A DNA stretch of 64,000 nucleotides from Nitrosomonas sp. (GCA_016710135.1 JADJLM010000001.1:868001-932000), one strand, 5' to 3'. Shown: positions 28,444 to 38,567, counted from the first letter of the stretch. Translations and numbers: made by a program. The notes: a model not told the origin generated them from the letters alone.

Positions 28444-29655
28444 ATGGAAGATTTAGTTTTCTTTGCTACGTGTCCGCGTGGTCTAGAGTCAACACTTGCT
28501 ACTGAATTAGCACAATTACGTGCAACATCCATCGAAGTAGTTCAAGGTGGCGTTATTTTTCAGGGGGGGTGGCAAACTTGTTATCAAGCTAATCTGGAAA
28601 GTCGTATTGCTAGCCGTATTCTCTGGAGGATCGCTCAACAAGATTACCGTAGTGAAGCGGATATTTATCAAATTGCGTTTCAATTGCCTTGGCATACGTG
28701 GTTTTCTCCTAAATTAACGATTCGTGTTAAGGTCAGTGCCATAAAATGCGCTTTGCGCAGCCTTGATTTTGTTACGCTCAAAATAAAAGATGCGGTTTGT
28801 GACAAGTTTAGGAAAGCAAAAAATACCCGTCCAGACGTTGATACTGCTAACCCTGCGATTCGAATTCATGGCTTTCTTGATCGGCAGCAATTTACACTTT
28901 ATTTGGATACTTCTGGTGAGACATTATTTAAACGCAATTTGAGAAAGAGTGCTGGGGATGCACCGATAAGAGAAAATTTGGCTGCCGGTATCCTTGCGCT
29001 AGCAGGTTGGAAACCCAATATTCCCTTATTTGATCCGATGTGTGGTAGTGGTACTTTTCTCATGGAGGCGGCACAAATCAGTTGTCGTATCGCACCTGGT
29101 ATTAATCGACACTTTGCATTTGAACAATTTTCACTTTTTGATTCTCCATTATGGAAACAATTAAGAGAAGCTGCACTGGCTCAGCGGCTATCTTCTTGTA
29201 CATCTCAGCTTATTTTTGGCAGTGATTTATCCGGATATGCATTAGACGATGCACGTGAGAATTTGATTTCCAATCAGTTAGCTGAAATAGTTCAACTTAA
29301 ACAGGCCAATATCCTCGAAGTTAATCCACCCCACCAGCCCGGTGGTATCATTGTCATGAACCCTCCTTATGGTGTGCGCATGAGTGAACAACAGTTACTT
29401 GCTGATTTTTATCCTAAATTAGGAGATCGGCTTAAAAAGAAATTTAGCGGATGGTGTGTTTATATTTTGACTGCAGATTCATCGTTACCTAAATTAATTC
29501 GACTGAATCCTTCGCGTCGAATCCCTCTATTTAATGGCGCATTAGAATGCCGCTTACTCGAATACCGAATGATAGAGGGGAGTATGCGTAAAGGAGACTC
29601 CCGATCTTCAAATTCTACTCCGGCTGAATTAACTACCGTTTCCCCTAATCGATAA
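28444..29655 (+). CDS. RlmL-type 23S rRNA (guanine-N2)-methyltransferase
   Basis: This 403-residue enzyme has an N-terminal ferredoxin-like/THUMP region (residues 1-160) and a Rossmann methyltransferase domain with the SAM motif FDPMCGSGTFLMEAA and the catalytic NPPYG. It corresponds to the N-terminal half of E. coli RlmL, which makes m2G2445; the RlmK half is absent, as in many proteobacteria. The last 25 residues are a low-complexity tail rich in Ser and Thr. The gene lies 40 bases after the DUF423 gene. Confidence 0.9.
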   Translation: MEDLVFFATCPRGLESTLATELAQLRATSIEVVQGGVIFQGGWQTCYQANLESRIASRILWRIAQQDYRSEADIYQIAFQLPWHTWFSPKLTIRVKVSAIKCALRSLDFVTLKIKDAVCDKFRKAKNTRPDVDTANPAIRIHGFLDRQQFTLYLDTSGETLFKRNLRKSAGDAPIRENLAAGILALAGWKPNIPLFDPMCGSGTFLMEAAQISCRIAPGINRHFAFEQFSLFDSPLWKQLREAALAQRLSSCTSQLIFGSDLSGYALDDARENLISNQLAEIVQLKQANILEVNPPHQPGGIIVMNPPYGVRMSEQQLLADFYPKLGDRLKKKFSGWCVYILTADSSLPKLIRLNPSRRIPLFNGALECRLLEYRMIEGSMRKGDSRSSNSTPAELTTVSPNR

Positions 29656-29670
29656 TTATCATGATCTAAT

Positions 29671-30144
29671 ATGCGTTATATTTTTCTGATGATTTTTCTG
29701 AGTTGCACTGGATTGATTGGCTACGCAGTTTATTTGCAATTATTTGAAAATTTACTTCCTTGCCCATTGTGTGTAGCGCAACGAATTGTTTATTGGATAA
29801 TTGGAATAACAGCGTTGGTAGCTTATTTAAATCAAGCCAGTTCAAGTCTTCTAAAAATTTATCGCGGCTTGATAGTTTTATTTTCAATAACAGGCGCAGT
29901 TATTGCCGCTCGGCATGCTTGGTTAATTCGTTTTCCTGAATCATTTGAATGTGGAATTAGTCCTGAGGAAGCTTTTTTAAATGCGTTACCGCTTGCACAA
30001 TGGTGGCCTATGATGTTTGAAGCTAATGGTGACTGCGCAGATACGAGTTGGAAATTTATACTTCTGACGATTCCCGACTGGTCATTAATCGCTTTTATTT
30101 TCATTGGCGTTGCTACTCTGCTTTCAGGACTAAAAAGTAAATAG
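29671..30144 (+). CDS. dsbB: Disulfide bond formation protein B
   Basis: This 157-residue inner-membrane quinone reductase re-oxidises DsbA. It has four transmembrane helices. The first cysteine pair lies in LPCPLCVAQR on the first periplasmic loop. The second pair is formed by the Cys in FECGIS and the Cys in GDCADTSW on the second loop. Length is typical of the short DsbB proteins of betaproteobacteria. DsbA is not in the window. Confidence 0.93.
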   Translation: MRYIFLMIFLSCTGLIGYAVYLQLFENLLPCPLCVAQRIVYWIIGITALVAYLNQASSSLLKIYRGLIVLFSITGAVIAARHAWLIRFPESFECGISPEEAFLNALPLAQWWPMMFEANGDCADTSWKFILLTIPDWSLIAFIFIGVATLLSGLKSK

Positions 30145-30329
30145 CGTGTTATTTTAATGAGTTGAAGATAAATAAAACTTATGTCACCATTACGCTACGC
30201 GTTGTATCATCGCTGGATTATTTTTAATTAGTTATTGAAATTTGTTTTATTTCTATTTCTTGGAGATCAAACTCTGGAGTGGGGATATTACTTGTGGTAA
30301 AAGTTCTATAAGCTCCTTCTGGAGCCGAT

Positions 30330-30803
30330 ATGTACACAATCAATCATAATAAAACAATAGAGATTGTTAATTTTTTACTAGAACGTTACTGCTCGTTGGG
30401 TTATCCAGTAGATATTGGTGAAACGACCAAAGTTCTAAGTCTTAGCAAAAATGATGTACTTATTTCAGGTGTTTGTATAGATAAAGCAACTGATGGCAAG
30501 ATTTTTCCCTACACAGTAATGGATAGTCTTTTAGAAGAATTAATGCGTGGAGAATCTTGTTGTTCAGTTGGACGATTTGTTGGAAATAGTAAAATGACAT
30601 TGAAAGATATTATTTTTTTTTGGTCCTATATTCACCAATTTATGCTATCAGAAGGTATTACACGCTTATTAAGTACTGCGACTGAGAAACATGCTAAGCA
30701 TTATTCTAACTTGCTGAATTGGGAGATCTACTCAGTACCTATCTATATTCCTGAGTACAGGGTTAGTGCTCATCTTCTGAAATACGATTTGAAGCAATTC
30801 TGA
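30330..30803 (+). CDS. Acyltransferase-like protein (GNAT/FeeM-like), function unknown
   Basis: I do not recognise this 157-residue protein with certainty. It has no membrane segment. The segment STATEKHAKHYSNLLNWEIYSV resembles the region where GNAT-type N-acyltransferases (FeeM and autoinducer synthase relatives) carry the R/K-H-A-x-x-Y motif, and the overall layout of strands and helices fits that fold. The FeeM link is an inference. A ribosome site is weak (GGAG nine bases before the ATG). It stands alone between dsbB and a repeat-rich gap. Confidence 0.55.
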   Translation: MYTINHNKTIEIVNFLLERYCSLGYPVDIGETTKVLSLSKNDVLISGVCIDKATDGKIFPYTVMDSLLEELMRGESCCSVGRFVGNSKMTLKDIIFFWSYIHQFMLSEGITRLLSTATEKHAKHYSNLLNWEIYSVPIYIPEYRVSAHLLKYDLKQF

Positions 30804-30838
30804 TCTATTCTTTTTCACGTCCCCTAAATTTAATCTCT

Positions 30839-30927
30839 GCGGGTTAAATTCCCCGCCCCTTGGGGCGAAAGCTGGTTGAAAACCAGTAGATTGAAAAGCG
30901 CAGTTCATACTCCGCTACTTGCAGCGG
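30839..30927. repeat. Cluster of three or four GC-rich hairpins (REP/IS-end-like)
   Basis: Within about 90 bases lie GCGGG...CCCGC (30839-30856), CGCCCC-TT-GGGGCG (30854-30867), CTGGTT-GAA-AACCAG-like (30872-30886) and CCGCT-ACTTGC-AGCGG (30912-30927). The GC-rich arms stand out from the AT-rich surroundings. Such arrays are typical of REP elements, of the ends of IS200/IS605-type elements or of small non-autonomous elements. No transposase is next to it. Confidence 0.55.
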
Positions 30928-30957
30928 GATGCTTTATTTAAGTTCGTAACTTTTATC

Positions 30958-30986
30958 GAGGCAAGCAGGTTTTACTGGCTTGCCTC
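30958..30986. terminator. Hairpin terminator for the minus-strand operon
   Basis: A nine-base perfect inverted repeat, GAGGCAAGC (30958-30966) and GCTTGCCTC (30978-30986), lies 42 bases downstream of the DUF2959 gene on its transcription direction. It probably ends the long minus-strand transcript from lptF or from an internal promoter. Confidence 0.65.
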
Positions 30987-31027
30987 ATTAGCTATGGTGG
31001 AATTTTATCCGTAGTTATTAAATTCCA

Positions 31028-31684
31028 TTAATTTTGCTCCATCTTACTGATAAATGAATTAGCCTCATTAATCGATTTTTCCATCGATGAAATCAAAGTA
31101 TTTACGTCAGATTGCAGTGTTCCTAATTCACCTTTAAGTGAAGCAATCGCTTTTGCGTTTAAATTATGCTTAAGAAACATGACCTGATCTTTGAATACAG
31201 CAAGAACAGGCTGGATTTTTGCTTCTGCTTGCTTCATGGTAGTAATCAGTTGTTTGTAATGTGAACGAGTTGCTACTAGCTTTTGCTGACTACTATGCTT
31301 CATGGCTTGATTCGTATACTGCGCGATTTCTTGCTCCCATTCATTGAATAATGCTTGCGAAACATCTTCAATATCGCTGATTCGATCATGAACTTCTTCT
31401 GCCTTGGCAACACTTGCTTCATATTCAGTGTTGAGTTTCTCGTAATTGGCTTCGAGATCTCCACCCTTAAAGTTGGTAACTACTGTGAAATGCTCCAAGG
31501 CTGATTTGAATTGTTCTTTGGTTTCTTCTTGGGTATCACGTGCTTTCTCGACACGGTGAACAAGAACATCACGCTTAGGAATGCCAATTTTTTCAAGCCC
31601 GCTGTAATACATGGTTGAACAAGCGGTTAACACTAATATTAACCCGCATGCGAACCATACTGACCAACGACATAATGGGATCAT
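31028..31684 (-). CDS. DUF2959-family coiled-coil lipoprotein
   Basis: This 218-residue protein has a lipoprotein signal with the lipobox LTAC (near residue 21), and then long helices with coiled-coil character. The opening STMYYSGLEKIGIPKRDVLV is characteristic of DUF2959. Function is unknown. It lies downstream of the phospholipid-like gene group, 42 bases after it on the same strand, so it may be an envelope protein expressed with that group. Confidence 0.85.
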   Translation of the reverse strand: MIPLCRWSVWFACGLILVLTACSTMYYSGLEKIGIPKRDVLVHRVEKARDTQEETKEQFKSALEHFTVVTNFKGGDLEANYEKLNTEYEASVAKAEEVHDRISDIEDVSQALFNEWEQEIAQYTNQAMKHSSQQKLVATRSHYKQLITTMKQAEAKIQPVLAVFKDQVMFLKHNLNAKAIASLKGELGTLQSDVNTLISSMEKSINEANSFISKMEQN

Positions 31685-31726
31685 AAAATTCTCCTATGGA
31701 TATGGTAATTTATAGTGAGTAAATTG

Positions 31727-32701
31727 TTAACGAACAATGCCTCTACGAAAGAGTTTCCAAATGATTTTATAACCTAAGAGGATAGGATGGCGTCTTAGCA
31801 TGGGAGTCACTTCGATTCGGACGCCAGTATGGCGTTCAATTTTCCATGCAGCATAATCGGCGCAATCACGAAAAGTAAACGTTGCTTTACCTAACCGCAA
31901 AATAGAAAGCACGCGCCCTTGCCATCGTCTCAACCACCACTGGAATTTTGTAACGTTATTTTTGAATCGTGTTGAGTGGATATGATAGCAATGTTGAGAT
32001 TCAGATTTTTCCATCATATCTTGCAAAGCGGGAAGTGCAGTGGCAGTTAGGCCGGTATACTCACTCAAGCTGAGCTGAGTTAATTTTTGGGCACGTGTTT
32101 GCTTTTCAGTACGTAGCTCTGCTGCATACGTTAGCATGAGGCCATTTGTCCAAATTGCTTCAACCGTTAAAGTATTTTCTGGCAGTGCGGCTAGCGTTGT
32201 TCTAAGGAATTTAACAACTGACTGAGCTAAAGCTGTATTGATTCTTTGGCGAATGATTTCATTTCGTGCATAGAGAATGCGTGAGGGTTGGGCAAACCTT
32301 GCCCAAATGTAAGGATGAAACCAATCATTAGCCGCCTTTTCGAAATGGCTGGTTGTGAATACAGCATATTTAGAACGGTAGATTTTTTCTTGGTAATTGA
32401 CTTCAAGATAGAAAACGTTCGGGGGAAGGATGCGATTAAAGAACTTGAGATAGTGTTCTGCATAAGCATTCTGATAATCATCAACGAGCACATAAAAATC
32501 AGCGACACCTTCAGCTAAATCCGTTGTATGCAGGCAAGAACCATATAATAGGATGGCATCCAAAGAATCCCCGAAGCGTTGTTTGAGTGTTGAAGCGAAA
32601 GCATTAAATTCAATGGAAACCGCTTGAGCGCTAAGTATTGCCATTTCTTGAATCAGCGCCGATGGTAATTGCGGAGGCGTCATACTAATTTTGTTCGTCA
32701 C
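31727..32701 (-). CDS. Nucleotidyltransferase-fold protein of unknown function
   Basis: This 324-residue protein has a nucleotidyltransferase-like signature: AILLYGSCLHTT (Gly-Ser), followed about 12 residues later by ADFYVLVDDY. Only one acidic residue of the usual Asp-x-Asp pair is in the expected place, so activity is uncertain. The C-terminal part has no recognised domain and ends in a basic stretch. It is read from a GTG at 32701 with AAGG upstream. It lies 11 bases after the diacylglycerol kinase-like gene, so it belongs to the same operon. The substrate may be a lipid or head group. Confidence 0.6.
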   Translation of the reverse strand: MTNKISMTPPQLPSALIQEMAILSAQAVSIEFNAFASTLKQRFGDSLDAILLYGSCLHTTDLAEGVADFYVLVDDYQNAYAEHYLKFFNRILPPNVFYLEVNYQEKIYRSKYAVFTTSHFEKAANDWFHPYIWARFAQPSRILYARNEIIRQRINTALAQSVVKFLRTTLAALPENTLTVEAIWTNGLMLTYAAELRTEKQTRAQKLTQLSLSEYTGLTATALPALQDMMEKSESQHCYHIHSTRFKNNVTKFQWWLRRWQGRVLSILRLGKATFTFRDCADYAAWKIERHTGVRIEVTPMLRRHPILLGYKIIWKLFRRGIVR

Positions 32702-32712
32702 GGCTTATAACC

Positions 32713-33702
32713 TTAGAGTATAAGAAATTTAACCTTTTCTTTTGCTGAAATTCTTAGAGGTCCTTGGTGACTCGCAGCATAGAAAAGCTCACCATCCACA
32801 ATGTATTCATCGTCTAGCAGTAATTCAAGTGATTCGGTATTGTAGCTCAGATAACCGTGCTCTTTTTTGAGCAATTGACCTTGATTTAGGGTAATTCGCA
32901 ATATAGCGAGCCAGAATCGGATACAGTGTTGCTTGATAAATGTCATATGCAGCGGCGCCTTTTCTTGTCCCCAATAGGGGCGTATTCCCATTAAGATGCG
33001 ATCTAACGTACTAATCATGATTAACAAATAAGGCTGTGGTTCATTAGCTTCGGTTGTTTGCGGTGGCATGATGTGTACTGGTGCCCAAGCGGGATGGGGG
33101 CGACCCCAAAAAGTACCAATCAAAGAACGAAGAACGATGATGCTGGTAAAAATATTACCGGTGATACCAATTTGTTTGATGCGGCTTCGCGAGAATTTTA
33201 CACCTCGGGCAATCAGTCCTAGTCCGAAGAACATGCCATATAGCGCTGGTTGACCTGTTTGCTCGATACGCATCACGGCTTTATTGATTGTTTTGAGTGT
33301 CAGATTGTTTGTCATTTGATTTAAATGCTGTCTAAGGCGTTCCAGGATCTGGTTCGGTTTTTCATGAATTCCCAGATCAAAGGCTGTCATGTTGGTCGTT
33401 CCACCAGGGATAATCGAAATGAAAGGCCATCGGTTAGATGGCAGCCTTGAAAAGATACGCGTAAAAATACCTTGAATAGTTCCATCGCCACCAATAATAA
33501 TGAGCCATTCAATTTTTGTTTGAATGAGCGCATTTACTGCACTATCGAAATCCTCACCGGTTGATATCTGCCACTCTGAAACTTTAGGTAATTCAGCCAG
33601 GATAGTCGATATCACATGACGATGCTTTCGTGCTAAACCACCTAACGGATTATAAATGAGACCAATGCGCAGAGATGTAAGGGGTAAATTAAGCGCGTCC
33701 AC
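32713..33702 (-). CDS. Diacylglycerol kinase catalytic-domain protein
   Basis: This 329-residue protein has the DAGK/NAD-kinase fold: NPLGGLARKH near residue 18, the nucleotide-binding IIGGDGTIQGIF, and IIPGGTTNMTAFDLG. Members phosphorylate diacylglycerol, sphingoid bases or related lipids. It starts at a GTG at 33702 inside the end of the CDP-alcohol phosphotransferase gene (14-base overlap), which implies coupling. The lipid substrate cannot be told from sequence. Confidence 0.85.
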   Translation of the reverse strand: MDALNLPLTSLRIGLIYNPLGGLARKHRHVISTILAELPKVSEWQISTGEDFDSAVNALIQTKIEWLIIIGGDGTIQGIFTRIFSRLPSNRWPFISIIPGGTTNMTAFDLGIHEKPNQILERLRQHLNQMTNNLTLKTINKAVMRIEQTGQPALYGMFFGLGLIARGVKFSRSRIKQIGITGNIFTSIIVLRSLIGTFWGRPHPAWAPVHIMPPQTTEANEPQPYLLIMISTLDRILMGIRPYWGQEKAPLHMTFIKQHCIRFWLAILRITLNQGQLLKKEHGYLSYNTESLELLLDDEYIVDGELFYAASHQGPLRISAKEKVKFLIL

Positions 33703-34918
33703 GATTCTGGTAATCTTTCTCTGCTAGGGGTATCCGTGTAAAAACTTTGACTGCAATTTGATTGCGATCAAGCACCGGATCGATGGTCTCCATCCATGAT
33801 ATGAGCGTGCCTTGTTCGTGTTTTACTTGCCATGCTTTGAATAGTCGCCATGCGAGAAATGCAGTCGATAGTAGATGCCAGCCTACGACCAGTATAAAGC
33901 CGATATCAGGACGTCCAACAAGCCAACTAGTCGTTAATAAAATTAGATTAGGGTTGCGTCTTGCTGTGATAAGGCGGTTGAAAGAGTCGATTCTCTGCCA
34001 GATGAATAGTGTAAAAGGCGCTAACCAAAATTCAAATAATCCTTCACAAATTCGCCCACCGATGTAGCCGATGAATATTAACCAAACAAGAAACTCTAGA
34101 TTATTTAATGGTAGCTCGGCAGCAGCTAAACCAATACCCCAGGCTAGATACCATAGGGGAGGGTGAATGAGATCCAAGCCATGATCCATAACATCGCCGA
34201 TTCGACTCGAGGTGATCGTGACCCGTGCGAGCTTTCCGTCGACCGTGTCCAAGAAAGTCATGATCCAACCCATAATCAAGCCGCTGGCATAATAACCATA
34301 CCCAAAAGCAATGCCTGCTAGTAAAGCAAGTACAATACTTAATACGGTAACTTGGTTAGGAGTTATTTTCCAGCGAATACACAAATGAGTAGCCCAGAAT
34401 GCAGGGATAGGCCATAACCATTTCGTGACGAGATCTGTGACTCCTTTATAAGAACCAGCAAAAAGTTCCCATTCAAGTGTTTTCTTTTGATTGACTGCTA
34501 TTGGTAAAACATAAGGGTGTTCTTTTTTCTTTAATTTTTGTTGAATGCCGACTTGTAAATCTTGAATGGAATATTGTTTCATTCCATGAATTGCAGAAAG
34601 ACGTGTCGTATGACGTAGTGCCTCAATTCGACTAGGAACCCGATTTCCAACCGTTCGCAACGCAACTGGAATCCCTGTTTGATTGCACAATACGATTTCA
34701 CCCTGTAGTTGGATTAAAGTAGAAATCACGCGAATATCAAACAGTTGATCTGCTCTTAATAGCAGAATAGCCGAATCATCTGGTGTTTTAAATGGATCAT
34801 CAATTAATTTAATTTGTTGGCATGACAGCACCATGCGTTGTAATCGTTCGCGACCCGACAGCCCCCATAGTTTGATTTCACTATCGCCATGGATGTAAAT
34901 GTAGGTAATGTTTGACAT
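33689..34918 (-). CDS. CDP-alcohol phosphatidyltransferase with degenerate N-terminal NTP-transferase-like domain
   Basis: The C-terminal half is a membrane CDP-alcohol phosphotransferase with the complete D-x2-D-G-x2-A-R-x8-G-x3-D-x3-D motif (DTVDGKLARVTITSSRIGD and following HGLD) and about six helices. The N-terminal ~140 residues (SEIKLWGLSGRERLQRMV) resemble a sugar-nucleotidyltransferase fold but lack the glycine-rich NTP signature, so this half is probably inactive or regulatory. Two-domain proteins of this kind make inositol-phosphate or similar phosphodiesters, but the product here is unknown. I chose the ATG at 34918; a TTG at 34939 would add seven residues. Confidence 0.8.
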   Translation of the reverse strand: MSNITYIYIHGDSEIKLWGLSGRERLQRMVLSCQQIKLIDDPFKTPDDSAILLLRADQLFDIRVISTLIQLQGEIVLCNQTGIPVALRTVGNRVPSRIEALRHTTRLSAIHGMKQYSIQDLQVGIQQKLKKKEHPYVLPIAVNQKKTLEWELFAGSYKGVTDLVTKWLWPIPAFWATHLCIRWKITPNQVTVLSIVLALLAGIAFGYGYYASGLIMGWIMTFLDTVDGKLARVTITSSRIGDVMDHGLDLIHPPLWYLAWGIGLAAAELPLNNLEFLVWLIFIGYIGGRICEGLFEFWLAPFTLFIWQRIDSFNRLITARRNPNLILLTTSWLVGRPDIGFILVVGWHLLSTAFLAWRLFKAWQVKHEQGTLISWMETIDPVLDRNQIAVKVFTRIPLAEKDYQNRGRA

Positions 34919-34945
34919 GGTGTATTGATGGGTTTTCAAATTAGC

Positions 34946-36009
34946 TTAATGGACGCGTTTCAAGAAAAAGATGGCAATGCTGATAAGTATCAAACTAGGT
35001 ATCACTGAAATTAAGATGGGGTTCATTTGTAGTAGTAATCCTGCATTAGCAATAATTTGGTCCAGTAAATAGACACTGACTCCGATCACAGAAGCGAGTA
35101 TTAATTTACCGCCAAGTCCTTCACGAATGGAACCAAATATAAAAGGGACCGCAAGTAAGATCATGGCAATAATCATGATGCCTCCCCCAATCTTTCGCCA
35201 AATAGCCATAATGTATGCGTTCGCTTTTTGACCTGTCGATTGTAGAAATTCAGCATGCCGCATCAATTCAGTAGGTGATAAGCTTTCGGGTGGTTTTGTC
35301 AACGTGACGATATCATCAGCAGTTAAGAAAGATTGCCACTCTACTGAACTTGCTTGCGTTGAAGAAATTTTGTTTGTAGAAAATGTTTTAACTGTAACTT
35401 CGTTGAGCTGCCAGAAGTCGTCAAAGATATCTGCGTACTCTGCATAAGTATGGGTAGCTAAGGATCCATTCGTTGGATCAAAATACATAATTTCAATATC
35501 GGTCGCCCGTTTTATTGGCAGCATTTCTCCAATCCGGAGAATATGATGCTCATCCCGCGCCCAGATGCCTAATCCTTTTCCTAATTCGGCGCTTTTATCC
35601 AATGCGATGGAACGCTGAGCAATTGCTCGCTGCTGGAGTTGAGGGGCAATAAATTGTTCGAGTATGACGATTAAACCCAATAGCCCTAAACCAATAAAAA
35701 TCGGTGCATAGCAGATTTTCATAGGGGAAAGCCCGGCAATTCGTAGTGCTACCAATTCAGAATTAATCGCTAATTTTCCTAATGCGCCTACCGTTCCTAG
35801 AAGCACGATAAAAGGTGCAATTTGAATAAATCGACGAGGTAATAACAAAGAAACATACAAAAAGCATCAGCTGTACGATATGTTCCTTTTCCCACATCAT
35901 CGAGCTGATCTAATAAATCAAAAAAGCTAAATAATGGTAATAATACAAAAGTAGCAATCAGCATGCCGAAGATTACTTGTTTTGCTATGTAGCTGTAGGC
36001 GGTTTTCAC
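34946..36009 (-). pseudogene. lptG: LPS export permease LptG, frameshifted
   Basis: The frame from 36009 begins MKTAYSYIAKQVIFGMLIAT and continues to GTYRTADAF. The frame 34946-35860 begins in LYVSLLLPRRFIQIAPFIV and contains the periplasmic jellyroll domain and the C-terminal helices. One T is missing in the run of five (plus strand A at 35859-35863); restoring it gives a normal protein of about 354 residues. LptG and LptF form the membrane part of the LPS transporter. Since lptG is normally essential, a sequence error is the simplest reading. Its start overlaps the end of lptF by four bases. Confidence 0.9.
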
Positions 36010-37082
36010 GAAAAATTAAATATCTTATGTCGAACACTTGGTAGCGCCATAATGGTTGCAATCAATATCAAAATATAAAGCCACCAAATTCCAGGTACCT
36101 TAGCAATAACAGCTTGCTCCACCCAAGTTTGTGCAAGTCCACTCAAATTATAATAAAGCGCAAAAACCATGGCAGCGATTAAGAAGGTTTTGTCACTTTT
36201 ACTTTGACGAGAAATCGTGCGTGTAAAAGAGATGGCGATGAGTGTCAGTAAAATTGTCGCAATGGGGCGCGATAGTCGCCATTGTAATTCAGCAATGTCA
36301 CGAGGCTGCTCCGAATTCCAAAGCTCTCGTGTTGATGCAGCTTTACGACGATAATTCGTTACACTCTCATTCTCATTATAGTAAGTCAATTTCTCAAATT
36401 TTATGGCATTATCTTTGTGTTCGTTATTATCGAGTTGATAGATATAGCCTTCGAATAATGATGTTTGAGGTCTTTGATCCAATGTTGTTTGGTAGGGTTG
36501 GTGCGCTTGTTTTGCAACGATGATTTCACTATTGCCTTCTTTTTTTATAAAGTGAAAGATATTTTCCATGTGCTGGCCTGTATCATCTTTAGACTGGACA
36601 AAAATAACGCGTCCACTTTTTTCGCTACCATAAAATCGACCTGCTTGAAATCGATCAGCGTTTAATTCTGCTGCAGCTTGGGCATCTAAGATATAACTTT
36701 CTGCATATGCCCAAGGCCGCGCATACAAGGAAAGAACGCCACTAATGATACTAATTGGTAAAGCAATTATTAAAATTGTGAATAGGATGCGATTGTCTCC
36801 AAATCCTGATGAGCGAATGATATTCAACTCTTGATCTTTATTTAACCGACTGAGTCCATAAATGGTAGCAACGTAGAAAGCGATTGGAATCAGTACTTCC
36901 AAAGCAATTATGGTTCTGAGGCTGACGAGCTTTAGCATTGCTACCATACCAAGTGTCTCGGTTACCGCACTAGTTAGAAAACGCGCAATACTAAAGCTAG
37001 AAAATAGACCAATCAGAATCCCGATGACGACAAGAAAAGGGACCAATAATTCCCGAGTGATGTATTTTTCTATTATTTTCAT
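36006..37082 (-). CDS. lptF: LPS export permease LptF
   Basis: This 358-residue inner-membrane permease works with LptG and LptB to pull lipopolysaccharide from the membrane. It has membrane helices at the N-terminus (ELLVPFLVVIGILIGLFSSF), a periplasmic jellyroll (RVIFVQSKDD and neighbouring strands) and C-terminal helices. The SRLNKDQELNIIRSSGF coupling helix is conserved in the LptF/G family. It overlaps lptG by four bases and is the first gene of this operon in the window. Confidence 0.95.
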   Translation of the reverse strand: MKIIEKYITRELLVPFLVVIGILIGLFSSFSIARFLTSAVTETLGMVAMLKLVSLRTIIALEVLIPIAFYVATIYGLSRLNKDQELNIIRSSGFGDNRILFTILIIALPISIISGVLSLYARPWAYAESYILDAQAAAELNADRFQAGRFYGSEKSGRVIFVQSKDDTGQHMENIFHFIKKEGNSEIIVAKQAHQPYQTTLDQRPQTSLFEGYIYQLDNNEHKDNAIKFEKLTYYNENESVTNYRRKAASTRELWNSEQPRDIAELQWRLSRPIATILLTLIAISFTRTISRQSKSDKTFLIAAMVFALYYNLSGLAQTWVEQAVIAKVPGIWWLYILILIATIMALPSVRHKIFNFS

Positions 37083-37315
37083 CTGTTCACTCTGAAAGAA
37101 ACGTACACTCTTTACGAAGTATTTTCAGCTAGCGTAATGGTTTGAACATTTTACTTGCAGAAAGCGTATCTAACACCTTTACTATCATCGATTTTCTATT
37201 GATAGGGGAAAAAGCTTTATAAGATGGTTGTGCTCTACGCGCAATAAGATTAGTTGCGGAAGGGTCTGCCACAAGAACCAGCGTGGTATGGTTTCGGTTT
37301 GAATTCATCGGAATA

Positions 37316-38448
37316 TTATGCTGCTAGCGTTTTTTCATATAATCGATAGCGTTTATATTTTTTGCTATCGATGCTTTTTAATATACTACGCATGGGCGTA
37401 TTATCTTCGAGGATCCATGACATCTCAACCGCTTTAATGCCATGTGTAATCCCAATTTGCCGAGGAGCATCAATTACTGCAAAAGCAAGCGCGAGCCCAA
37501 TGGGTGTTTTTTGGTATTGCTTTCTTACCCCCATCAGCGGAATACGACCTGTTGTAATTGTACGGGATTTAAGTAGTTTAATTAATTGAATCCAACCAAA
37601 GGGAAAGAGACTCCCACTGAGTTTTGAGAAAATCTCATTTAGATTAGGGATACCTGCCATGAAAGCAACGGGCCTACCTTCTAGTTCAGCGATTTGAATA
37701 TAATCTTCAGGAACCAGCCAGCGTAAGCTATTACCTAACTCGGAGAATTCTGCTTTAGTAAAAGGGATAAATCCCCAGTTTTCGGACCAAGCATCATTAA
37801 AAATATCCCTTAGAACTTCCATTTCTTCACTAAAATGCTTCCGTCTGAGCGTTCTCAGCTTAATTTGATTGCTATAGCGTTGGTTGACTGCTTGCATCGC
37901 TTTAGGCGCAGCGAAATTGATATCTACCCAATAAGCAAGAAGATCACGCGCTGATTGATAGCCATGTTGCTGTAACAAGGAGTCATACCATTTACACGAA
38001 TGTGGCATCATAACAACAGGAGGGGTATCAAAACCTTCCACTAACACGCCACATTCTTGATTGATTGATAGATTGAATGGGCCAGTAATTGTGTAAGCAT
38101 TATGTTCAATTAACCATTGCTCAGCGCTATTAATAAGTGCTGCAAATACGGCTTCATCATTAATGCATTCCAGTGCACCAAAGTGACCTGTATGCTGACC
38201 ATACCGTTGCCGATGCAGAAAATCGATTTGTGCGCTAATTCTCCCTACTGCGTAGCTATCTTTATAAGCTACCCACGCTTGCCATTTCGCGTGCTCAAAA
38301 AAGGGATTAAACTTTGAATAATGAAATCGCCTTTCTAATCGAAGCGGGGGATCCAGTTGGGCTCATCTTTATAAACATACCAAAGCACCTCAATAAAATG
38401 CCCCATCCTGTGATAAGTATCGACGGGACGAACAACGATCTCACTCAT
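37316..38448 (-). pseudogene. GNAT-like N-acyltransferase (YghO-like), frameshifted
   Basis: From the ATG at 38448 the frame reads MSEIVVRPVDTYHRM up to DEPNWIPRFD and then stops. The next frame continues PLRLERRFHYSKFNPFFEHA and runs through GPFNLSINQECGVLVEGF to the end at 37316. Restoring one base in the run of G (plus strand) at 38346-38350 gives a protein of about 377 residues. The family is a GNAT-related set of uncharacterised proteins often annotated as N-acetyltransferase (YghO). The substrate is unknown. A homopolymer error is likely. Confidence 0.8.
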
Positions 38449-38567
38449 CAGCTCAATTTAAATAGATATAAAAACTTTGGCGATCAATTTAAAAAAATAA
38501 GACTAAATTATTTTTTCTTATTTAACTTAGATCTCATCAATAACATTCAATGAATAATTGCGTATCA

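Noticed and set aside
38314..38553. A 79-codon open frame on the plus strand over the GNAT-like gene
   Set aside because: The minus strand encodes a better-supported protein once a single base is restored; this frame has no domain or ribosome site.
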